In this document: in pieces, positions 1 to 4,937 of the stretch
How positions within the stretch are numbered: position 1 is the stretch's first letter
Layout: each line of letters opens with the position of its first letter
NCBI GenBank assembly: GCA_949742895.1
Contig: CATJRT010000331.1
Span: 1 to 5,442, forward strand
Origin: an uncultured Eubacteriales bacterium
GTDB lineage: Bacteria > Bacillota_A > Clostridia > Oscillospirales > Oscillospiraceae
Direction of reading: 5' to 3'
DNA length: 5,442 bases
Position numbers and translations under genes: made by a program
The notes under the pieces: generated by a model
The model's database searches: none
What the model was told of the DNA's origin: nothing
What the model saw: only the letters and a program-made list of their open reading frames with translations

Positions 1-33
1 CAGTTAATGCTGCCAAGGGAGGTGAGAGCGTGA
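1..33 (+). CDS. Possible C-terminal end of an upstream gene (partial)
   Basis: Reading from base 1 gives [10 protein letters not shown] and then a TGA at 31-33. The only support is context. A strong Shine-Dalgarno sequence (GGGAGGT, 17-23) lies in this tail, and a GTG start at 30 overlaps the TGA as GTGA, the same coupled arrangement seen between later genes in the window. Ten codons give no hint of function, and the frame could be open by chance. Confidence 0.35.
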   Translation, partial: QLMLPREVRA

Positions 34-170
34 ACAAGACAGCACAGAAAAGGAAACTGAATATGTTTAGGTGCAAACGTCACTGTGCCCCGCTTCGTCT
101 GATGAAGCGGGGCTTTTTCGTGCCCAGCCGGGGGCAGTTCCGGCACAAAACTGTAGAAAGGAAGGTTTGA
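30..170 (+). CDS. Small basic ORF, 46 aa, doubtful
   Basis: GTG at 30 follows GGGAGGT (17-23) at good spacing. The ORF begins [13 protein letters not shown], ends HKTVERKV, and is rich in Lys and Arg. The strong intrinsic terminator at 87-118 lies inside it, so full-length message would need readthrough, and the residues encoded by the hairpin (roughly 20-29) may only reflect RNA structure. An in-frame ATG at 63 could give a shorter product. The frame is also open upstream to the window edge, so this could be the end of a longer gene. I recognise no family. The good start signal argues for translation, while the terminator inside the frame argues against a functional 46-aa protein. Confidence 0.3.
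   Translation: MNKTAQKRKLNMFRCKRHCAPLRLMKRGFFVPSRGQFRHKTVERKV
87..118 (+). terminator. Rho-independent terminator upstream of the DUF4314 gene
   Basis: The arms GCCCCGCTTC (87-96) and GAAGCGGGGC (104-113) pair perfectly over 10 bp around a 7-nt loop (97-103), followed by TTTTT (114-118). It should end transcripts entering from the left. I see no convincing -35/-10 promoter between it and the gene at 175, so readthrough or regulated antitermination may supply that gene. Confidence 0.9.
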
Positions 171-174
171 AACC

Positions 175-915
175 ATGAGCATTTCGAAAGAATGGCTGGA
201 CTTCCTCCGGGAGCAGTACCCGGAAGGCAGCCGGATCAAGCTCCGGGAGATGGGGTCGGACGACCCGTGCCCCATCAAGCCGGGGGCCATGGGCACCCTG
301 CAATGCATCGACGATCAGGGCACATTCCACGTAGCCTGGGATGACGGGCGCGGCCTGGGACTGGTAATCGGTCAGGACTCCTTCACTGTCCTGCCTCCGC
401 CCCTCCAGACGCTGAAGCTCTATATGCCTCTGACCGCCGACCTCTATGAGCCAAATGAGTACGGCGACATGGATGATGAGCCGGTCATGATATATGGCGA
501 TGAGCTTCGGTCTTACGCGGATCAAATCGCCGCCGCGCTGAAGCGGGAGCGTATGCCCGAGGAGGAAGAACGGGGCATCATGCACTGGTATCGTGAGGGC
601 GACGCCGTGGACGATAAGGTTCACTCCGCCGTATTCGAGCTGGAGGAGCGCAAGGGCAGGCTCTGGGGCGTGGCCGAGTGCAAGGTGCGGGGCCAGCTCA
701 CCGCCGAGGAACTGGATACGCTGAAAGAGTATATCGGTGGACAAGCCAGTGACGGCTGGGGCGAGGGCTTCGAACAGCATGAGATCAGCGTTGGCGATGG
801 CGCACAGCTGTACGTCCACCTGTGGCAGTGGGACAACTGGAGCATCCAGACGGAGCAGGAGCGGTTCGGGCCCCAGCAGGAGCAGACCCAGCAGGGAGGG
901 ATGGAGTTTGCGTAA
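175..915 (+). CDS. DUF4314 domain protein, 246 aa
   Basis: Residues about 14-75 fit DUF4314, a small domain common in clostridial mobile elements: a PEGSRIKL opening, a central GAMGTL, then H52-V-A-W-D-D-G58 and [11 protein letters not shown]. Its biochemical role is unknown. Residues about 78-232 form a second, acidic region with [13 protein letters not shown] (from 127), WGVAEC and DGWGEGFEQ (W195 and on). I remember this as usual C-terminal companion sequence in such elements, but cannot name it as a domain. There is no signal peptide or membrane segment, so it is probably cytosolic. The ATG at 175 follows AAGGAAGG (158-165) at 9 nt. The last residues, QQGGMEFA, are encoded by the ribosome-binding site of the next gene, whose start overlaps this one by 8 nt. 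It is first in cluster A, directly after a terminator. Confidence 0.92.
   Translation: MSISKEWLDFLREQYPEGSRIKLREMGSDDPCPIKPGAMGTLQCIDDQGTFHVAWDDGRGLGLVIGQDSFTVLPPPLQTLKLYMPLTADLYEPNEYGDMDDEPVMIYGDELRSYADQIAAALKRERMPEEEERGIMHWYREGDAVDDKVHSAVFELEERKGRLWGVAECKVRGQLTAEELDTLKEYIGGQASDGWGEGFEQHEISVGDGAQLYVHLWQWDNWSIQTEQERFGPQQEQTQQGGMEFA
893..910 (+). promoter_or_regulatory. Embedded ribosome-binding site and TTG start of the ArdA-like gene
   Basis: AGGGAGG (893-899) lies inside the end of the DUF4314 gene, 8 nt before TTG 908-910. This sets the start of the next gene. The upstream ATG at 737 in the same frame would add 57 residues of Ser/Arg-rich sequence that is merely the out-of-frame reading of the DUF4314 gene, and it lacks a comparable site. 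Translation of the two genes is probably coupled. Confidence 0.8.
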
Positions 916-2005
916 GATCCTCAAGGTCGCCCTGTTCAACGAGGAGCGCGCTTACACTGAGCTGACCCTCCCCGCTTCTCCCTATACCGCTCTGGACGCG
1001 CTGGAAAAGCTGCGACTGGATGAGGGAGCGCCTCACCATTGGGGGATCGTCGACAAACTCCAAATCGAGCGCTTGGCAAAATATCTGGATCAGGACGGCA
1101 GTTTCTTTGAACTGAACGCCCTGTGCCAGCGGCTGGCGGTGTTGAACGAGGAGGAGCTGGCTGTCGTGGAAGGGCTGGCCCGCATGGAGCATGACGGAAA
1201 TGCCCAGCCCGTTCCCCTGCCCCGGCTCATCGACATGGCGTACAGCACGGACTGCTGCCATCTGGTGGAGGAAGCCGTGAATGACCACACCCTGGGCCGG
1301 TTTTGCGCCGCCAGCGGTTTCGTCCCCGAGGTGGATGACCTCTCGGATCAGACATTCGAACTGCTGGACTTCGCCAAGATCGGGCAAGAGTTCCGTCAGA
1401 ATGAGGGCGGCGTCTTTACCAGCGGCGGCTATGTGCAGAAGCATGATGAACTTCGGCAAGTGTACGACACACTGGATCTGACGCCAAAGACACCGGACTA
1501 TGCCATCCTGGTGGAAACCGCCAGCGGGTGCCAGATCAAGCTCCCCCTCCCGCTGGGCGAGGCCATGGCGGACGAACCCGTGCAGTGCGTGGACTGCGCC
1601 GCCCCCTCCCTTATTGGTCTGAGCGGAACTATCGGCACCTGGGATATGCTGGCCCACCGCCTGACATACCTGACGGTAGACGGTGAACTGACCAAGTACA
1701 AGGCGGTGCTGGATGCCGTTCGGTGCGATGAGCTGGGGCGGGCACTAACCCTGGCGGATAGACTGGATGAATACACCTTAGACCCGAAGGTGTGTGAACC
1801 CGAGGATGTGGCCATGGAACGGCTGGCCGCTGGCCTGTCCAGCGAGGATATGGAGCTTCTGCTCCCCCGCTTGAACCTCTACAGCTTCGGGAAGGATCTG
1901 CTGGAGCACAGCGGCGGTACGATCACCGGCTATGGGCTGATCCAGCCCAATGGCGGTGAGCAGGAACATCAGCCCGCGCAGGGCGGAATGGAGGGGCTGC
2001 AATGA
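908..2005 (+). CDS. ArdA-like antirestriction protein, internally duplicated, 365 aa
   Basis: ArdA proteins are acidic DNA mimics that occupy the DNA site of type I restriction-modification enzymes and protect incoming mobile DNA. Several blocks follow the order I recall for Tn916 ArdA (about 165 aa): [19 protein letters not shown] near the start, then [18 protein letters not shown], then a Thr-Asp-Cys motif (YSTDCCH, 112-118), then the closing block [10 protein letters not shown] (153-162) with GGYV (173-176). The second half, about 185-350, seems to repeat the plan: a Leu-Pro strand (KLPLPLG), [14 protein letters not shown], and [13 protein letters not shown] with GYGLI. That would explain a length about twice that of classical ArdA. 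The protein is acidic, as expected of a DNA mimic. TTG at 908 is the supported start. It overlaps the DUF4314 gene by 8 nt and the next gene by 4 nt (ATGA). The family call rests on remembered motifs; activity against a restriction enzyme is inferred. Confidence 0.78.
   Translation: MRKILKVALFNEERAYTELTLPASPYTALDALEKLRLDEGAPHHWGIVDKLQIERLAKYLDQDGSFFELNALCQRLAVLNEEELAVVEGLARMEHDGNAQPVPLPRLIDMAYSTDCCHLVEEAVNDHTLGRFCAASGFVPEVDDLSDQTFELLDFAKIGQEFRQNEGGVFTSGGYVQKHDELRQVYDTLDLTPKTPDYAILVETASGCQIKLPLPLGEAMADEPVQCVDCAAPSLIGLSGTIGTWDMLAHRLTYLTVDGELTKYKAVLDAVRCDELGRALTLADRLDEYTLDPKVCEPEDVAMERLAAGLSSEDMELLLPRLNLYSFGKDLLEHSGGTITGYGLIQPNGGEQEHQPAQGGMEGLQ
1990..2004 (+). promoter_or_regulatory. Embedded ribosome-binding site for the third cluster A gene
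   Basis: GGAGGGG (1990-1996) lies within the last codons of the ArdA-like gene, 5 nt before ATG 2002-2004. That ATG overlaps the TGA stop at 2003-2005 as ATGA. This is a standard arrangement for translational coupling or reinitiation and supports the chosen start. Confidence 0.85.
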
Positions 2006-3024
2006 GCGATTTTGACTACCTGCTTACCCTCCCCGGCGAGGAGCGGGAACGGCACTGGCTGCAAGAGCGGCTGGAAACGCTGAGCGTTCGGGAGAGCATC
2101 ACCCTGGCCGCCGCCGCCCTGCGCAGCCCACCCGAGGACATGGAACAGGCCATCAACCAGCTTCAGTCCCTGGACAGCTACACAGTGCAGCTGAATGCGG
2201 GCAGCTACGCGGCGCTGGGCGAGGCCGAACTTCATCGCAAGACCACCCTGCCGGACAGCGCCATGCCGTTCGTAAATCTGACGGCGATGGGCCACCAGTA
2301 TGAGATCGAGCACCCCGGCCTGTTTGTGGGGGACTGCTATGTGGAGTACCCGGAGAAGGATCCCCAGCCAGCCTACCAGCGCGGAGGGCCGCTGCCGGAG
2401 GACAATGGCTGGAACATCAAACTGAAGCTGTTCTCCCCCGCTATGCCGGAGGGGGTATGGCTGCGCCTGCCGGGGCATTTCAACGAGAATCTCGACTGTA
2501 CAGTGGACGAAGTGGTGGCGCTCCGGGCACTGGGCATCCACGGCTTTGACGAATGCACCCTGACGGAAGCCCGATGCATCCTCCCTGAAATCGGGGATCT
2601 GACGCGGGAATATGACTGCGCGGGGGATCTGATCTACGACGGCATTGAACTGGGCTTCACCTTAAGCCAGAGAGGCCAGGGCATACCGCAATTTATGGAG
2701 CGGTTCACCGCAGCAATGGAACTGGAGAACTGCCACAGTCTGCGGCTGGCCTTGGATATTGCCAACAACCTGCGATGCTATGACTGGGTGCCCAGCGGGC
2801 GGGAAACTGATTTCGCGGTACAGCGTCTTCAGAAGGAGCACGTGTCTGATGACTTTATCCGTTCCGGCTTCATCGATCTGAAAGGCTACAGTGAGGAACT
2901 GCTGGAGCAGGAGGGTTTCCTGTTCGCATCGGGCGAGGTTGGATATATCCGCAGGAACAGCCAGGAATTTAACTACCTATTCAGTGATCCCACCCCGGAG
3001 CAGTCCGGGATGACAATGCAATAA
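2002..3024 (+). CDS. ArdA-related protein of unknown function, 340 aa
   Basis: I do not recognise the first 150 residues. They include a Leu-rich helical stretch (WLQERLETLSVRESITLAA) and a middle part (about 70-145) with GDCYVEYPEKDPQP and GWNIKLKLFSP. From about 150 the protein resembles its upstream neighbour: a Leu-Pro strand (WLRLPGHF, 153-160), a helical middle with ALDIANNLRCYDW, and a closing block FIDLKGYSEELLEQEG (290-305) then GYI (314-316). This parallels [10 protein letters not shown]...GGYV in the ArdA-like protein and IDYQAYGRDL in Tn916 ArdA as I recall it. It is acidic, with no signal peptide or membrane segment. The start overlaps the previous stop as ATGA, and a terminator follows 6 nt after the stop. 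It may be a second, divergent DNA mimic or a partner of the first; both are inference. Confidence 0.9.
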   Translation: MSDFDYLLTLPGEERERHWLQERLETLSVRESITLAAAALRSPPEDMEQAINQLQSLDSYTVQLNAGSYAALGEAELHRKTTLPDSAMPFVNLTAMGHQYEIEHPGLFVGDCYVEYPEKDPQPAYQRGGPLPEDNGWNIKLKLFSPAMPEGVWLRLPGHFNENLDCTVDEVVALRALGIHGFDECTLTEARCILPEIGDLTREYDCAGDLIYDGIELGFTLSQRGQGIPQFMERFTAAMELENCHSLRLALDIANNLRCYDWVPSGRETDFAVQRLQKEHVSDDFIRSGFIDLKGYSEELLEQEGFLFASGEVGYIRRNSQEFNYLFSDPTPEQSGMTMQ

Positions 3025-3030
3025 AAACAC

Positions 3031-3075
3031 AAGGGGCCATTTTCCCGATGGGGGACAGCGGCCCCTTCTTTTTTT
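3031..3075 (+). terminator. Rho-independent terminator closing cluster A
   Basis: AAGGGGCC (3031-3038) pairs with GGCCCCTT (3060-3067), with a C and then a run of seven T (3069-3075) after it. The 21-nt loop can form a small inner helix, TCCC (3043-3046) with GGGA (3052-3055). It starts 6 nt after the stop of the 340-aa gene. An ATG at 3048 that would extend the next gene lies inside the hairpin loop and is not a credible start. Confidence 0.88.
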
Positions 3076-3086
3076 GCGCCTCGTAC

Positions 3087-3120
3087 CCTTTTTTCGGGAA
3101 AACAGCCCTGAAAAAGGAGG
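3087..3120 (+). promoter_or_regulatory. Hairpin overlapping the ribosome-binding site of the wHTH gene
   Basis: CCTTTTT (3087-3093) pairs with AAAAAGG (3111-3117). The helix extends by a T-G wobble (3094/3110), a C/T mismatch (3095/3109) and GGG (3096-3098) with CCC (3106-3108), closing a 7-nt loop. The 3' arm covers most of the Shine-Dalgarno AAAAAGGAGG (3111-3120), which stands 5 nt before ATG 3126. If it forms in the message it would limit translation of the next gene. The outer part is mostly A-T pairs, so stability is modest. Confidence 0.5.
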
Positions 3121-3125
3121 ATATC

Positions 3126-3440
3126 ATGAAAGAAGATCTGCTGCTCGAATACCTCAAAACCATGTGCCCCGGACGGGAGCGCATCCAAAAAAGCGCCCAG
3201 CTGGAGCGCACGCTCCGCATCAGCGGCAACGAGCTGCGTCGCCTGATCCACCGCCTGCGCAAGCGGGGCGTGCCCGTGGCCAGCAGCCGGGACGGCTATT
3301 TCTATGCCGTTACTGCGGGCGAGGTCTACTCCACCATCCGCCAGCTTAGGCAGATGGCCAGCGGCCTGGAAGCCGCCATCCGGGGGCTGGAGGACGCGCT
3401 GGACAAGTTCGGACCTTCCGGGGGTGAGGCTTCTGGCTGA
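3126..3440 (+). CDS. Small winged-helix-like DNA-binding protein, 104 aa
   Basis: The fold is inferred from pattern: a first helix (LLLEYLKTM, 5-13), a likely helix-turn-helix (residues about 23-47, SAQLERTLRISGNELRRLIH then RLRKRG), and a short beta wing (VPVASSRDGYFYA, 49-61). This matches the small wHTH proteins often found in phages and ICEs of Firmicutes. Residues 66-95 form one long amphipathic helix (EVYSTIRQLRQMASGLEAAI and on) that could dimerise as a coiled coil. It has many Arg and Lys in the recognition region, as expected for DNA contact. ATG 3126 has an excellent Shine-Dalgarno (AAAGGAGG, 3113-3120). The gene opens cluster B after a terminator and overlaps the methyltransferase gene by 17 nt. 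It may regulate the cluster, but no operator can be identified. Confidence 0.88.
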   Translation: MKEDLLLEYLKTMCPGRERIQKSAQLERTLRISGNELRRLIHRLRKRGVPVASSRDGYFYAVTAGEVYSTIRQLRQMASGLEAAIRGLEDALDKFGPSGGEASG

Positions 3441-4413
3441 CCTGGCCTGCAAGCCCATCATCAATTGGGTGGGCGGAAAGGAAAAGCTGATGAACCCCAT
3501 TTGCCTGGTCTTCCCGCCCAACATTATCCGCTACGCCGAGCACTTTGGCGGCAGCGCCGCCATCCTGCTGGGCAGGTCGAAAAAACGCGGCGTCTTGGAG
3601 GTGTTGAACGACTATGACAACAACCTGACCAACCTTTATGTCTGTGTCAAAAAGCGGGTCACGGCCCTGATCGATGAGCTGGGATATATGCCCCTGCAAT
3701 CAGAGGCGGAGTTCCAGGTATACAAACGGTGCCTGGAGCGCGGGGAGCCTGTCCCGGATTTCACCCAGGACGAGCTGGTTCGGGTGGAGCGGTATTTCAC
3801 CGGAGAGCAGGCCAGGGAGCTGGACGGTATCCTGGAGGGGCGGGCAGACTTGTACGATGTGAGGCGGGCCGCCGCTTTTTACATGGTCAACCACGCCAGC
3901 TTCAGCGGGACTATGAAGTCCTTCGGGATCAAGCTGCCTGCCCTCTCCCGAACGGTGAACGACCTTATGCTGGCCTCCAAACGGTTGGAGCGGGTGGTGA
4001 TCTTGAACCGGGATTTCGGCGACTCCATCAAAGTAAACGATAAAGAAGGAACGCTGCACTACTGCGACCCGCCCTACTATGGGACAGAGGACAAATACCG
4101 CGTCCTCTTTCCCCCATCCAACCATGAACGTCTGCATGAGATCGCCCGACAGTGTAAAGGCCGCATCGTGATCTCTTATGTGGACTGCGACTACATCCGG
4201 GATCTGTATCAGGACTTCTTCATTTTAGCCTTTGAACGGCCTAACACCATGGCTCATGAGGAAGGGGCCAAATTTGGAGAAGTGATCATCACCAATTTTG
4301 ACCCCCGGCCCATCATTGAGCTCAACGCCCCCCAGCTCTCCATGTTCCATGATCTGCCGGAGGGCCTTGAACTCGTCAACATTCCAAAAACAGAAAGGAA
4401 ACTGCTGCAATGA
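3424..4413 (+). CDS. D12-class (Dam-like) adenine-N6 DNA methyltransferase, 329 aa
   Basis: This enzyme class transfers a methyl group from S-adenosylmethionine to N6 of adenine in a specific DNA site. The motifs appear in the Dam-type (alpha) order: INWVGGKEKLM (13-23; W15, G17, G18, K19), a FxG-type SAM loop AEHFGGSAA (38-46), the acidic NDYD (62-65), a variable recognition region about 85-185, and the catalytic DPPYY (215-219). YVDCDYIRDLYQ further on fits a late D12 motif. The length is a little above that of E. coli Dam (278 aa). GTG 3424 is chosen because the next good ATG (3490) would cut into the first motif, and reading further upstream only gives an out-of-frame copy of the wHTH gene. 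The Shine-Dalgarno is weak, so coupling to the wHTH gene is likely. No restriction endonuclease lies beside it, so within this window it is an orphan. The target site cannot be read from sequence. Confidence 0.93.
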   Translation: MRLLADLACKPIINWVGGKEKLMNPICLVFPPNIIRYAEHFGGSAAILLGRSKKRGVLEVLNDYDNNLTNLYVCVKKRVTALIDELGYMPLQSEAEFQVYKRCLERGEPVPDFTQDELVRVERYFTGEQARELDGILEGRADLYDVRRAAAFYMVNHASFSGTMKSFGIKLPALSRTVNDLMLASKRLERVVILNRDFGDSIKVNDKEGTLHYCDPPYYGTEDKYRVLFPPSNHERLHEIARQCKGRIVISYVDCDYIRDLYQDFFILAFERPNTMAHEEGAKFGEVIITNFDPRPIIELNAPQLSMFHDLPEGLELVNIPKTERKLLQ

Positions 4414-4937
4414 AAAACCAGAAAGAACTCATCATCGACGCCGCCGCGGTGGAACTGAGCCACCTCGACCCTGGCAAGCCCGTCTGCGTCCACATCGGGG
4501 AAAACACCCTGGTGGCGGTGCCCAGCACCATGACCGCCATGGAGGCGGTCAACACCATCAACGTCCTGACCGGCATTGTAACGCCCCTGCTGGACGCCAT
4601 CAAGGACGCCTGCGGCACCTGCGGGGAGCAACGGGACGAGGAGGGCGGCAACTGCCCCTTCCGGGATGACTGTGAGCCGGGACGCTGCCCCTTCGAGGGC
4701 GTGACTGGGCCGCAGGTGGAGCTGTCCGATGACGCCCGGAAGCTGATGGGCATCCCGCTGGACGCCAAGCTGGAGCTCCTCCCGGACAAGGGCGAAGGGC
4801 TGGTCTGCGCGGCGGACTACAAGCACGACCTCACCGACGTGCCGGAACAGATGCGGGCGCTGTTTGCCATGTCCGGGGTGTGCCCCGGCCAGCTGGACGA
4901 ACTGCTGATGGCGGAGGCGGAGGTCTGGCATGGCTGA
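4410..4937 (+). CDS. Cysteine-cluster protein with AbrB-like segment, 175 aa
   Basis: Three parts are visible. Residues 1-66 include a Val-rich segment, KPVCVHIGENTLVAVPS, and a helix (TAMEAVNTINVLTGIV). Residues 68-93 hold five cysteines spaced C68-x2-C71-x10-C82-x5-C88-x4-C93, which could bind zinc or another metal. Residues 103-175 begin VELSDDARKLMGIPLDAKLEL, which resembles the AbrB/SpoVT swapped-hairpin pattern, and end in an acidic helix LDELLMAEAEVW. I remember similar small proteins as common in gut clostridial mobile elements, with no known function. The start ATG overlaps the methyltransferase stop as ATGA, with AAAGGA (4394-4399) upstream. It is not membrane bound by inspection. 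DNA or metal binding is only suggested. A non-DNA-binding role is equally possible because the AbrB-like part is C-terminal and lacks an obvious basic face. Confidence 0.88.
   Translation: MKNQKELIIDAAAVELSHLDPGKPVCVHIGENTLVAVPSTMTAMEAVNTINVLTGIVTPLLDAIKDACGTCGEQRDEEGGNCPFRDDCEPGRCPFEGVTGPQVELSDDARKLMGIPLDAKLELLPDKGEGLVCAADYKHDLTDVPEQMRALFAMSGVCPGQLDELLMAEAEVWHG
4919..4932 (+). promoter_or_regulatory. Embedded ribosome-binding site of the DUF3849 gene
   Basis: GGAGGT (4919-4924) lies in the end of the cysteine-cluster gene, 5 nt before ATG 4930-4932. The ATG precedes the upstream TGA (4935-4937), giving an 8-nt overlap. It supports the start of the last gene and translational coupling. Confidence 0.8.

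Noticed and set aside
737..907. N-terminal extension of the ArdA-like gene to ATG 737
   Set aside because: The added residues are a Ser/Arg-rich shadow of the DUF4314 frame, and TTG 908 has a well-placed AGGGAGG.
67..939. 290-aa open frame on the minus strand
   Set aside because: It is antisense to the DUF4314 gene, crosses the terminator and shows no family pattern. GC-rich coding DNA often leaves the opposite strand open.
785..1657. 290-aa open frame on the minus strand opposite the ArdA-like gene
   Set aside because: The plus-strand frame has matching family motifs, a ribosome-binding site and coupled neighbours; the antisense frame has none of these.
3048..3125. Earlier ATG for the wHTH gene
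   Set aside because: It lies in the loop of the terminator hairpin, and ATG 3126 has a near-perfect Shine-Dalgarno.
3304..3423. Upstream extension of the methyltransferase, giving an apparent fusion with the wHTH region
   Set aside because: The extension is the out-of-frame reading of the wHTH gene, rich in Pro, Arg and Trp, with no conserved motif before INWVGGK.
4254..4931. 225-aa open frame on the minus strand
   Set aside because: It is antisense to the end of the methyltransferase and the cysteine-cluster gene, with no start signal or recognisable domain.
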